Source: Rhizophagus irregularis (lineage: Eukaryota > Glomeromycota > Glomeromycetes > Glomerales > Glomeraceae). From it: a stretch of 64,000 nucleotides of DNA. The translations under genes and the position numbers were made by a program. Positions 1-11,309 of the stretch are shown in pieces (within the stretch, counting starts at the first letter, position 1; each line of letters starts with the position of its first letter). The notes under the pieces are model-generated. The model was not told the origin of the DNA and did no database searches. It saw only the letters and a program-made list of their open reading frames with translations. The stretch lies in assembly GCF_026210795.1 (NCBI RefSeq), contig NC_089438.1, positions 3,493,501 to 3,557,500 on the forward strand, written 5' to 3'.

Positions 1-878
1 AGTTCTAGCATGTATTTTTTATTACGCAACTTTCAATCATTAGTAAAAATGTCATTTTGCGGAATGACTGATTATTTCTTTTATTTCTTATAAAACCAGA
101 ATTATTTTTAAACGGGCGGTTCGAGCTTTTTCCAAAAAGTTCTGGTATATCTTTTTCATTATGCACGCGAAATCTCCTCTGATTTGCATTTTGCGGATCA
201 TGGAAGTTTTGTGATATATTTACAATGAAATAGGGGATAACTACTTAATATCGGTTTTCGTGAAATCACAATCGCCTCGATTTTGTTGATCTATTTCAGC
301 CCATGCGTCTCCTGAAATCTGAAAGATAAATTGAGGGGCATAAAACATGTACTGTCCGATTTTTTATAAATAACTGCCAGTTTACCTACCTTTTGATCAG
401 CATCCAGTCTATATCTTAGTGAGATATCGCATAATATTTACTGAAGATGAAAATTTTATATATATATTTACTATATATATATTTATTTATTTATTGCATA
501 TGAAATTATAATTTGAGAAATATTGTAATTAGCAATTATCATAAAATTATATAATAGAACAACTGTTTACAGAACTTATAATCATGAATTAAAAATGAAA
601 TTTTTTTTCCCTTAACGTAAAAAAAAAAAATAATAACAGATAATTACAAAACACAATAAAAATTTTGATCATCTTTTTTTTTATGCATATCGCATATCAT
701 AAATTGAGGTAGTACATTGATGCATTATTTGGGTTACGCATGATCAACTCTATAAATAAAATTTCGGAGTCATAATTCCGGCTCAGCCTTTCTATTCTTT
801 TTTTTTTTTTTTTTGTTTCAAAATCCATAACAGAAAAATTTTATTAAAAAAAAATTAAATCTTTATATATTATTCATT
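1..878. other. AT-rich upstream region, no gene seen
   Basis: No open frame here reads like a protein on either strand. The stretch is AT-rich with short TA runs near 460-500 and poly-A/T runs near 600-690. A long T run at about 797-815 lies just before the kinase start, as is common in leaders of these genes. The only likely function is as promoter and 5' leader of the kinase gene at 879. Confidence 0.5.
751..760 (+). promoter_or_regulatory. TATA-box-like element of the kinase gene
   Basis: TATAAATAAA lies about 120 bp before the kinase ATG at 879, in a locally less AT-biased context (CGGAG and CCGGCTCAGCC follow). The same TATAAATA core is found upstream of the P450 and the F-box gene in this window. 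In DNA this AT-rich such a match can arise by chance, so the call rests on position and on the shared core. Confidence 0.4.
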
Positions 879-3135
879 ATGTCTTATAGTGAAAATCAAT
901 CAGTTAATGCTGCACTTAATAGAGCAAAAGCATTAATAGATTTTAATATTTGCAATGATATACACAAACAATTTGAATTTGTGCGACAAACACTTCTTGC
1001 TGATAATTCACTTACAGAAAATGAAAAATATGAAGCAATAATAATATACACTAAATGTTATGATTCTTATAAAGTTATGTATAATTCAGGAACAAAAAGA
1101 ACTTGTGATAATTGTAATCAAGAATGCTTGGCTACATTATATTGTGAACTTTGTATTCGAAATTATTTAAAAGCAAAATTTTCAAATTGGACATCTGAAA
1201 ATGTTAATATTGATAATTTAATAAAAGAATGTCAAATGGAAACATTAAAACCAAATAGAATAGTAGAATGGATTCCATATAATAATTTGAAAAATATTAA
1301 ATATCTAACAAAAGGTGGATTTTCAGAAATTTATACAGCAGACTGGATTGATGGATATTATATAGAATGGGATTCTAAAGAACGACAATTAAAAAGATTT
1401 GGGAGACATCAAGTAATACTTAAAAAATTAGAAAATGTTGAAAATGCAAACCAAAGTTGGCTTGAAGAGGTTTGTAATTTAAACTATTTAAAATTTTGAT
1501 AATATTCTATTAAATTACTAAAGAATTTTTTGGTAGGCTAAATCACATTTAACTCTAAGCACTAAATACCCAAATATTGTTCAATGTTATGGTTTAACAC
1601 AAGATCCGTCAAATGGAGATTATATGCTTGTAATGAATCAAATGGATACAGATTTAAGAAAATATTTACACCAAAACCGACAACTTACATGGAGAGAAAG
1701 AATTCAAATTGCTGTTTATGTAATTAAATCACTTCAAATAATTCATACAGAAAATGCAATTCATAGAGATTTGCATTCTGGAAATGTATTAAATGATTTT
1801 GGTACTGTATTTCGTATCAGTGATCTTGGATTTTGTGGACCTTCAGATAAACCATTAAAAAGTATATATGGAAATCTTCCTTATATAGCACCTGAGGTTA
1901 TTATTGGAAAAGAACAGACTTTTAAATCTGATATTTATAGTATCGCAATGCTTATGTGGGAAATTTCATCTGGACAACCACCATTTTTTAATTATGATCA
2001 TGATTATGAACTTGCAATGCATATTGTTAATGGTATAAGACCAAAAATTGTACCAGGAACTCCTTTAGAATATAAAAATTTAATGAAACAATGTTGGGAT
2101 GCTGATCCATCAAACAGACCTGATAGTTATGCACTTTGGAAAAAAATAAGTGAAATTAATTTATTTTATCAAAATAAATCAGATGAACTATTAACTCAAC
2201 CAGAAGAAAATAATAGTTTCGAAATAGAAAATTATACTAGCGGTAACATATTATCTACAAGTAGACTTCATCATTTTGAAAAACTTCCTGAACCAAGAAA
2301 TGCAACAGAAGGTATTATATTATGAACCTTGTATTAAATATTTAAAAAAGTACTAGTATCATGCTAAATATAATTAATGATATCTTTTTTTTTTATTTAA
2401 ATCAATAGGAGAATTAGAGGGTATGAATTATTTTTAAATTTATTTACCTTTTATAAATTATTAAATAGTTAATTATTTAAATTTTATAGCATTTTATAGT
2501 AAATCATTTGACTTTTGTATTCCTGACAATGGTAAGTATTATTGGATTTATATTTTATACTTTAAAATAAAATATTTTATTGATATAAACTTTTTTTTTA
2601 GTTGATGATATTGATAAATCGAATAATAAAGAAAGTAGTACATCGAAAATAAGCACTATATTTAAAGGTAATTTATTAAATTTTCATATTTTTCATAAAT
2701 AAATATTAATTTGCAAATCATTTAGTTAATAGTAAAAAGTTATCCAAAATATTTAAAAAGATTTTAAAAAATGGTAGGTAAATTGATTATATTGTCATTT
2801 TAATTATTTTAGTGTTAACGTGACTTTGCTAAATTTTTAGATGTTCAAAATGAAGATAAAAGAGAAACAATAAAACAACAAATAAATAAACATCATCATG
2901 ATAATGTAGATTGTATGTAATTTATTTCATAATAATAGTAATTAATTTTATATTATTGTGTTAATTATAATATATTTTTACAGATGAAGATGAAGTATAT
3001 AATAATCCAAATTTTCATTCGGAAGAACAAGATACATTTGAACTTCCTGACGGTAAGAATTTTTTTTGCAGATATTAAATTTTTAAATAGTTATTAAATT
3101 ACTAAATTATTCTGTGCTTTTTCCTAGATATTTAA
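879..3135 (+). CDS. Tyrosine-kinase-like protein kinase with Cys-rich N-terminus, nine exons
   Basis: Exons read 879-1469, 1537-2311, 2409-2420, 2490-2531, 2602-2667, 2726-2773, 2841-2912, 2984-3052 and 3128-3135. Phases agree at every junction and give exactly 560 residues. Residues 76-92 hold five cysteines (C76, C79, C83, C89, C92), possibly a small zinc-binding knuckle. The kinase domain follows: glycine loop KGGFSEIY (about 145-152), ATP lysine in VILKK (K182), catalytic HRD 273-275 with N280, DLG instead of DFG (D293), APE 315-317, and C-lobe WEISSGQPPF and CWDADPSNRP. Key catalytic residues are present, so activity is plausible. The C-terminal 130 or so residues come from tiny exons and are acidic and Asn/Ser/Lys-rich, ending ELPDDI. 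This domain and tail pattern typifies the hugely expanded kinase family of Rhizophagus. Substrate unknown; cytosolic signalling is inferred. Confidence 0.9.
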
Positions 3136-4710
3136 ATATAGCGGATGATGAGATGAATTTATAAATATTATATATTATACTATTTATATTAAACTTATTA
3201 TTTATTATTATTATTTTTAAAGTTTTTTATATTAAATATTATTTAAACACTAAGACGAGTACGTAAGATTAGCCATCTTTCAAAATTCTTAGTTTGTAAT
3301 TTAAATAATATTAATAAATTATTGTATAAAATTATTCATGAACATACCGTCCGTATATTTAACGAGTGTAATTTTGATGAAACCAATGGGGTGTTTTATT
3401 ATAAAATTAATCAAATTGTTGATTTTTTTTGAAATAATAAGTCCAAACTCCAAACCCGTGAAAGTCTAATATTGCTAAAGTACTTTTTCGTTCGAATTGA
3501 ATTTTCGTGCTTTCAACATGTATTATTATTTGTCAAATCCAAACCTATATTTTATTTTCTTGGGATAATGGCATGATTTTGCTACAGAGTTACCATATTT
3601 GTCATTTTGTCGCTTAATTTGATCAGTTAAATAGTTAAATCCTTTATATTTCCTTACTCGGACGAAAAGTCCTTTTTTAGGTAAGACTAATGAGTGAGGC
3701 AGATAGCAAATATAGGTTATAACCAGTTTAGATGTTACGAATTTGATTAGTAAATTTTTTTTGATTATTATTAATTTACAAATTTTGATTTTTATATAAA
3801 AAAGGTAATAAAAAAATTTTTTCATTTGAAATTTTGTTTAATTGTTCAAATTAGAAATCATATCATATTATTAGGTAATTAATATGAAGACCAATAATAT
3901 TAAATGAAATTTTTTTAAAATATGAGAAATTTTGAATTTTATTCGTGCTATATGATATCATATCATAACTTGACGTCAGAGTCGTCAGATATCATGTCAG
4001 AAAATCCTGATAGTCAAATCTCGAAGTTTTTTTAAAAAAAAAAAAAAAAAAATTTTATTAAAATGATGTATCATATTTGGCCATTTGAATCGCTAATAAA
4101 ATTACTATCACAAAATATTTAAATTAACACAAATTGTATTTTTTTTTAAAACAATATGAAGTTTGCAAACTTGTGGTATCAAAAGAATAGAAACAAGTGG
4201 ATGTTTAAGCTGATGTATTCTTCGTGATGAGCAAAAGAGCCTGATTTGTAAAAGACGATCGGGAAGATCGTGGAATAACATACTGTAATTACTGTATACA
4301 ACCTTTTCTTTATAATTTTGATTTTGAGATTGAGAATTAATTATTTTGTTTAAAAAAATAATTAGAAATTTATAGATAATTGCAATATAATTTTATTGAA
4401 TTTCTAAATCATTTGCTTTAATAGTCTTATTAACGTTAAACTTACAAATTACGTTAATAACTGATAATATTTATCTTGCGTTAATAATGTTATTTATTAA
4501 TTTTATTAATTGGATTTAACAAAAAAAAAATTGAATTGTACATATTACAAATTTATTTAAATCTCAAGACTTCTAAATTTCGAAATTTTACAAGCAAGAA
4601 TTTTAACCATCGGATTCTGTGATCGTCGTTTGGCCAGGATTTTAAAACTTTCGGGACTTTAGGGAGTGATTTTGGAAGATCCCGTATAAAAAGAATTTGT
4701 TATTTAATTA

Positions 4711-4745
4711 GTAGGGTTAGATAAGGAATTAGGGTTAGGGTTAGG
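4711..4745 (+). repeat. Interstitial telomere-like TTAGGG repeats
   Basis: TTAGGGTTAGGGTTAGG at 4729-4745 is nearly three head-to-tail TTAGGG units. A further GTAGGGTTAG lies at 4711-4720. TTAGGG is the standard fungal telomere repeat. Single-copy sequence on both sides makes this an interstitial tract, not a chromosome end, perhaps left by break repair or a fusion. It is short, so chance is not excluded. Confidence 0.6.
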
Positions 4746-4770
4746 AGGAAGTGGACTAAGATTTCAAAAC

Positions 4771-4868
4771 TGTCAGTGAAATGACTGTTGGTAAAATGAT
4801 CCTGTCAGTGAAATGATTGTCGGTGAAACGTCCGTCGTTGAGATAATTGTCTGTGAAATGACCCAATT
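4771..4868 (+). repeat. Short degenerate tandem array, unit about 16 bp
   Basis: Six imperfect units resembling TGTCAGTGAAATGAT follow one another between 4771 and 4868 (variants TGTTGGTAAAATGATCC, TGTCGGTGAAACGTCC, TGTCTGTGAAATGACCC). They look like a decayed subterminal repeat of a transposon, but no matching inverted copy was found nearby. Confidence 0.6.
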
Positions 4869-5565
4869 AAATGTCTTATAATGAATTTGCAGTGAAAACC
4901 GGAGGGTTCGCAATAATGAGAGTTGGCTGTACATAACTTTTTGTTTTCTTCCTCCCCATCTGCTAGTAAAATTTGTTTTAAGCCAAGTTTCGATAATTTC
5001 CTTCACATTATCATTATTTGTAAACCATACTTCCTAAAGTTAAAACATTTGAATTATTAATTCCACGAGAATCAAAAGTAGTTTTTAACATCTTGATGTG
5101 AAAAAGCATAAACTCCAGGATTTTCTCACGAAAACAATTTTCAAATCATAAAATTTAGTAACTTAAATTGAAATAAATTCATACTATTCCAGTACCACAA
5201 ACTAAAATTCCTTTTCTTTTTTCGGATTTTCAAGTTTTTTCTTTCGTTAATTAATAAGAAATTCGTATACAGAAATGATACGTTTGTATACGTTTGACAT
5301 ATGTTTATATAGATTTCGTATGATAATTCCGTATATTTAATACAAATAAATCTACTTTCGTAACTCATAATATTTATAAATTAAACTTTTGAAATTTTAT
5401 TAAATGATCGCAAATCCGCAGTAATTAATATTCTTGAACTTTTCCAGTTATAGAAATTGATCATCATAGAATAATATAAAAATGGTTCGTAAATTTTTTT
5501 AGTTTTTTACCGCATTTTCTGCATTTCTTGCTTATTCTTATTACTACATTTATAAATTAAAAACA

Positions 5566-5969
5566 ATGTCTTCAAAATTTTGGGCAGAATTATCTAACGA
5601 TTATGAAAAACTTTTTGAGACAGAAATCGGATATGATGTTATTATTTATGCTGGTGAAGAGCAATATGTTAAGGAAATTCATGCTCATTCAAATATTTTA
5701 TCTATTAGGTCTCAATACTTTCACTCTGCATTTTCTAATGAATTGACTGAGAAAAAGGATGGAAAATTTATTTTCAAAAAACCAAATATTTCTCCACAAT
5801 TATTTAATATTATTCTTATAATAATTTTTATGTTAAAAAGGAAATTCTAATTAATATGATGTTATTGTACATTAGGTTTATTTATTGTGGAAATATTGAA
5901 TTAAAGAATTTACAAGATCCCGACGTATTGAAATTGTTAATTGCAGTTATTCTCGATAAAAAAATTTAA
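5566..5969 (+). pseudogene. BTB/POZ-domain gene remnant, truncated
   Basis: Exon 1 starts MSSKFWAELSNDYEKLFE and continues with the BTB core: a YDVII strand, HAHSNILSIRSQYFHSAF, then FKKPNISPQLFNIIL. The domain resumes after an acceptor at 5874-5875 with FIYCGNIELKNLQ from 5876. That continuation hits a stop at 5967-5969 after about 30 codons, where the family goes on for hundreds of residues. The exon junction also lacks a clean donor in phase: the only GT nearby gives ATGTTAAAA. BTB proteins usually act as substrate adaptors for Cullin-3 ligases, and this copy retains only the dimerisation domain. A Lys-rich low-complexity tract follows the stop. A truncated expressed product is possible, but a pseudogene is more likely. 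Confidence 0.75.
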
Positions 5970-7017
5970 CTAAAAAAATCTAAAAAAATTATTAAAAATA
6001 AATCTAAGAAAAATATTAAACCCAAAAAAGAAATCAGCAAAAAAGCAAAAAAAAAAATTAAATTGTAAATAAAAAAAAATTGTTTATTCTCGGTAAAAAA
6101 GAATTTAGCCAAAAAATCTAACCAAAAAATACATTAATAATCAATCAAATAAATAGCTCTATCCAAATAAAAATATGGAATAGATAAGGTACAGAATTTA
6201 TTTTATTCATAAAAAAAATATACCATATTCCGCAGTAAGCTTGCGGATCCTTTTGAATCTTCCGTTTCTGAAGATTTAAAAAAGAAAATTTTTGTTATAA
6301 TAAAAATTTTGTCCAAAGATCAATTTAAAAAGACAAAATGAAAATTTTTATAATTAAATAAAAAAAAAAAGATTTTAATAAATAATTATAATAAAAAAAA
6401 CCCTGGAATTAAATGTTTAGACATTATTCTCGAATATGATTTTTTTTTTATTTGTGCAATCATACTAAAATAAAAATGATTAGTTTTTTTTTTAAAAAAA
6501 AAAATTTGTCAGCAGTAAACAATACTGATCTACCGAACCATCCGTAGTATTCTTTGTAATTTTTATCATTAGTCAGAAGCGATATTTATTATTATTTTTA
6601 TTATTATTATTTATTTATTTATTATCCTAAAGTAAAAAACATATTTAAACAACCTTTGTTCAATTTTTGCCCTGAATCTTGAATATTAATTATAAATAAA
6701 AACAATATATAAAACAATATAGAAATATAAATAAAAAACATATGTATAATTATAAATAGTAAAACAAAAACAATAATATATATATATATATGTATGTATA
6801 ATTAATATATAATAATATAATAATATTTATTGGTCAGTCTAATAGGATCATGCAGATTTTGACGGACTGATATTTTTGTTGATGGCTAAATAATTTATAT
6901 TTGTCTTTTATTGGTTAAATATCAAATATATTTGCAGTTTAATTATACTTTTTATATACTCTTACTATAATAATAGCATGATCTTGCGTGACTTACGCAA
7001 TAACTATTATATAATGG

Positions 7018-7193
7018 GTATTGCTAAATATCACCAGTGGTGACGGTCACCAGTGGTGGATTTATGATGTAATGCCGGTCAGTGTTTTATTAAATTTTAA
7101 TTCGGGCCAAAAGTGCATCTTAATGCTGGTATGGTGACAATCACCGCTGGTGAGTTTCACCGGTCGTTGAAGTGATACAAATTGCCATAAAAG
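7018..7193. mobile_element. Probable degenerate MITE with CACCAGTGGTG palindromes
   Basis: Two copies of the near-palindrome TCACCAGTGGTGA or TCACCAGTGGTGGA lie at about 7030-7060. A diverged complementary counterpart (GGTGACAATCACCGCTGGTGA...) lies at about 7134-7165. The ends GGTATTGCTAAATATCAC and, read inverted, GGCAATTTGTATCAC are imperfectly related, as in an old element with terminal inverted repeats. No clear target duplication was found, so the boundaries are approximate. Confidence 0.4.
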
Positions 7194-7778
7194 GAGATTT
7201 CTTTTGAAAAAGGAAATCATTATTACACAAAATGACCCAGCAGTTCGGTAACAATATCATTTTTAAGGTAACACAATTTTTTATCTGACCGTCCTTTATT
7301 ATAATATGTTAATCAATTACATTTTCCCATATATATATAATTTTTTTTATCATAGTAAATAAATTATTAATAAATAATTACGCTTATCATTTTTATTAAG
7401 ATAATACTACGATTAAAGCCAAACACATTACATAAGCTTTTCGGCATTCTTATTTTCAAGCTAAAAAAGGTTCTCCCAATACGTACATATATATATATAT
7501 ATATAAATTAATATGTAAAGTGCCGCCGATTATTAGTAAGATCAACGAGAATATTTTTCGTATAAAGAACTTTCTTTAATTTCTTCAAATATTACAAAGT
7601 ATAAATTAATATAAACAATAATTGGTAATTCCATTTACCTTTTAATAATAACTCTCGCTCATGTATTATTGGCGTTAAAATATGGTAAATCATTTTGTTA
7701 TTATTCAAAATGTAAAAATATTTCGGAGGTTGCGTATGATTGACTGGATGCTATTATCCGTTTCACCGAAATCAAATA

Positions 7779-7787
7779 TATAAATAA
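7779..7787 (+). promoter_or_regulatory. TATA-box-like element of the P450 gene
   Basis: TATAAATAA lies 48 bp before the P450 ATG at 7835. The interval is short and A-rich, which fits a compact leader. Confidence 0.4.
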
Positions 7788-7834
7788 TAGCGCTTTTTCC
7801 CTAAATAATCATTTAATAAAGTTTAAAATATAAA

Positions 7835-9841
7835 ATGCTTTCTGATCCGATTAATTTAGTAAGCTTTTTTGTATTAGGATTTATAGGATGGATTACCCAT
7901 AAAATTCTTATTTGGCCATTTTTTGTTTCTCCTTTGAAAAATATTCCTGGTCCACCACCTGATAGTCTAATTTACGGAAATGTTAAAGCATTGTTATCAA
8001 TAGAGGTAACGAATTGTTCATATTTTTAACTTAATAATCAATTTTTATTGTTAACAAGTATTTTTCTATTTTTTCGCTACGATAGGCTGACGGTTTCGTT
8101 GAACCACAATTTAAATGGTATAAAAAATACGGAAATATATTAAAATACTACGGAATATTTAACAAACCAACAATTTTTGTTGCCGACCCAAAAATAATTC
8201 AAGAAATAACGTTGAGTAGAAGTTATGATTTCACTAAACCTTACAGTAATAATAAGTCTGCTATTGCACTTCTCGGTAAAGGACTAATATTTGCGGAAGG
8301 TGACGTTTATAAGAGACAAAGAAAAATGATGAATCCAGCTTTCTCTCATAGTAACATCAAAGTAATTATACTTCATTGTGGAAAATCAAAATTTTAATTT
8401 TAAACCAAGGTTAATATTAAATATAATTAATTAATTTAGGGAATGGTTTTAGACTTTATTCGTGTAACCACTACTTTAATAGACTTAATCAAAAAAGAGA
8501 TGAACCAAGGAAATTCTAACGTTAATCTTACACTTTATATATCAAAGGCTACTTTGGACATTATCGGTTTAGTAGGTGAGAGAAAGAAAAAAAATAAATA
8601 AAATATTGGACGCATTTTATAATAGGAGTCTGAAAATTCTGTTTTTTTTTTAGGATTTAGTTATGAATTCAATTCGTTAACTTCCAAGCGAATTTGCAAT
8701 AGCATTCGATGGTCTTTTCAATGCCACTCCAGATATGTTTCACGCTGCCATTATGCCATTATAATGTTTTCAAGTTATTTCTCATCTGTCGGACATATCC
8801 CAATAGATGTAAATTTGAGATATAAAGAAGCGTGTGTTGTTATACACTGCGAATCAAAGAAATTGATTGATGTAAAATATAAAGAAGCCGAAAATGGAGA
8901 ATTGAAAAATAAGGATTTGTTGTCATTATTAATTAATAACAATAAAACTTTACCTGATGAAGAAAAATTGACTTATGATGAATTAAAAAATCAAGTAATT
9001 AAAAAATAATTATTTATTATTATTTATTTATTAGTTTATTAATTTTTTATTTATTTACCTATGTTTTGAAATATTTCAGATTATGACATTTTTAATAGCA
9101 GGACATGAAACTACAAACGTTACAACTTCATGGGCTTTATATTTACTCGCACACCATCCACATCATCAAGATTTATTACGTGAGGAATTAGTCAAAGCTT
9201 ATCCTGATAAATCACAATTCAATCCCACATATGATGAAATACATTCTTTGGAGTTTTTAAATTGCGTACTTAAAGAAGTTTTAAGAATAGCCGCTCCAAG
9301 TACATAGTTAATTTAAACTGTCTTAGCACATCAAAAACTAATACTAATTTAGCGGTTTTGTTACTTTAGTACCAATCTCTAAACGACTTAACCTTAAAGA
9401 TGAATTTTTTGGGAAATATCTTATTCCAAAGGCATGTTATTATATAATATATATGTCCATTAATAAATAAAATAATTTTTTAAAATACTTATTAAATTTT
9501 TTTTTTATCTTTTATAGGGTACTGAAATACATGTTGGAATTTTAGCAGTTCAAAAATCAGCTGAAATTTGGGGCCCAACGGCTGAGGAATTTGATCCAAA
9601 AAGATGGTTAGATTCTGCTTTAATAAAGAAGATAAACAATTATAATTATTTACCCTTCCTTAATGGTGCAAGAGGTTGCATAGGCAATAAAGTAGCTTCA
9701 GCTGAAGTTAAAATAATGTTGGCCATGTTAATTATGAATTTCGTTTTCAAACCAATTGAAGGATTTCAAATTAAAAGAAGAGCTTTGTTCACACCAAAAG
9801 TTGATCCATATCTTGGATTAGGTGTATCTAGCTATAGTTAA
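7835..9841 (+). CDS. Cytochrome P450 monooxygenase, seven exons, with a frame-shuffled segment
   Basis: Exons 7835-8005, 8086-8361, 8440-8575, 8654-8994, 9080-9299, 9370-9431 and 9518-9841 join in phase to 509 residues, a normal P450 length. An N-terminal membrane anchor (about residues 8-30) precedes the Pro-rich hinge IPGPPP. The I-helix oxygen-binding motif is AGHETT (315-320), ExxR is E374/R377, and the heme-binding loop FLNGARGCIG (449-458) keeps the axial cysteine C456. It should use an electron from NADPH-P450 reductase at the ER to oxidise a lipophilic substrate, which is unknown. Within exon 4, residues about 206-231 (8686-8763) are translated out of the family frame, because two small indels compensate each other. 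Intron 6 (9432-9517) begins GC rather than GT, and only that choice keeps phase. Function of the product is uncertain because of the shuffled segment. Confidence 0.82.
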
Positions 9842-10407
9842 ATCTTAAATTTATTATCTATGCAATACATATCATTATATTATTATTTACTTTGTTACTA
9901 CCTACTTTAATTTCAACAAATTGTCATAGTTCATTTAATTTTAAAGTGATCAATTAATGTACAGTGAATATATTCATCACGTTTGATTTTAAAAAAAATC
10001 ATTTTACATAACTGTATTGTTAAACAATTATCTTTAATTGAAAATTCTTTATAAGAAATCCATATCAAAATATAGTAACAAGGTTACGGCACGATTTCCG
10101 ACGGATGATTTCCTGATGCCCAACAAGTTTTGCCAGAGTAATGCAGAGTTATGCATGAACATGTGATCAAAAGGCCAGCTTTAGGCTGTTATAAAAATGT
10201 CCTGTTGGGAAACCTCCGTAAGCAAGCAAAACAAAAAGACGGTATACATAATGGGATCCGACGATCAGAATCCCGTTACAATACAACACAATCCATTATT
10301 TTTTTTTTTTAATTATATATTACTTTTTTCAATTTTTTTATAAATATAATATTATTGTAATATCTCGTAATAGTTATCATGGAGAATCCAATTCCTAATA
10401 ATATAAT
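9842..10407. other. Intergenic, with a less AT-rich patch
   Basis: No open frame of substance. About 10077-10275 is clearly richer in GC than its surroundings and contains no tRNA-like box pattern or coding frame that could be recognised. It may be an old repeat fragment. Confidence 0.4.
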
Positions 10408-10720
10408 TCACTTCTGATGTACAGTAGATGGTCTTTTTAATGGATCTTCATTCCAACATTTTTTCATTAAATCTACATAACACTGTGGAGTATTTTCAAT
10501 AATTTCAGGACGTTCACCTTTACAAATACTTAAACTAAGTTGAATATCATGTGCTCTATTATTAAATGGTGGTACTCCGGATGTAAGTTCCCACATAATC
10601 ATAGAAAAACTAAATATATCACTAGCTGAAGTATAAGATCTGCCTCTTAAAACTTCAGGTGCCATAAATAAATGGTATAACACCATAAATATCACACTTT
10701 TTCAAAAACGATTTTACAAT
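10408..10720 (-). pseudogene. Kinase C-lobe fragment
   Basis: Read on the minus strand, the fragment carries the activation-segment end MAPEVLRGRSYTSASD, the C-lobe MWELTSGVPPF, and the helix KKCWNEDPLKRPST. These are hallmarks of the same kinase family as the gene at 879. It begins abruptly: about 25 codons upstream, CDIYGVIPF is in another frame, so a small indel separates it from MAPEV. No N-lobe, catalytic loop or tail exons are found on either side, and it stops soon after the RPST helix. It is a relic of about 100 residues. It lies just beyond the 3' end of the minus-strand kinase at 11310-13273, suggesting an old tandem duplicate. Confidence 0.8.
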
Positions 10721-11309
10721 TCAAAGGTTACGCAAATAAATACATTGACTTGGCTACAGAAATCTAAACAAGTCTTGCCCTTCATGAGGAAATTAATAAA
10801 CTATTAAATTTGTTTTTACAAAAATGCGATTCTCGTTTATATTTGGCTATACATTTACAAAGGTTTTTTTTTCAATAAACATAATTTTATATAATAGAAA
10901 TAAATATTATCAAGGATTCTATCGTATTTAATCAAAAAAAATTAATACTGAAAAATTTTTTGAAAAATTTCGTGAATAAATTAGTTAATATTGTTGAAGT
11001 TTTCGTTAGGTCATAAATGACTTTATATTAGTAATTTTTACCGAATTTTTTGGTGAATAAACATTTATTAGCTAAACATTTAATATAATGAACGATGCAA
11101 AAATTCAAATTACGCTGGATGATTATACAATTTGACTTCTCAAAACTGCTATCGCTTTATAATTGACGCTTATTAATAAGTTAGTTATTTATCATATTTT
11201 GAATTAAACTTTTTTTATATTATATTTGAAATATCAATAAAACTTAAAAAAAAAGAATAATATTATTAAAGAGAAAACTCTAGTAAGATTTAATAAAGAC
11301 CGACGTCAT
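10721..11309. other. Spacer between two kinase relics
   Basis: AT-rich, with no coding signal in either orientation. It is bounded by the C-lobe fragment and by the stop codon of the next kinase gene. Confidence 0.45.

Larger units (their letters stand above)
3136..5565. other. Gene-free stretch with degenerate repeats
   Basis: No credible gene. Open frames at 3526-3825, 4773-5006 and 5141-5368 on the minus strand are short, compositionally biased and lack recognisable motifs. The stretch holds a poly-A run at 4032-4050, telomere-like hexamers at 4711-4745 and a short tandem array at 4771-4868, described separately. Confidence 0.5.
5970..7834. other. AT-rich intergenic stretch, no gene
   Basis: No coding signal. 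It contains A-rich low complexity (5970-6070), TTA/TTTA microsatellites (about 6585-6625), TA repeats (6777-6795 and 7488-7504) and a probable decayed MITE at 7018-7193. The last 100 bases are the P450 promoter. Confidence 0.5.

Noticed and set aside
3526-3825. 99-codon minus-strand frame
   Set aside because: Lys/Ile/Tyr/Phe composition expected from translated AT-rich DNA, with no motif and no splice-linked partner.
10077-10275. Candidate tRNA or other RNA gene in a GC-richer patch
   Set aside because: No A-box/B-box spacing or cloverleaf could be drawn, and no known RNA was recognised.
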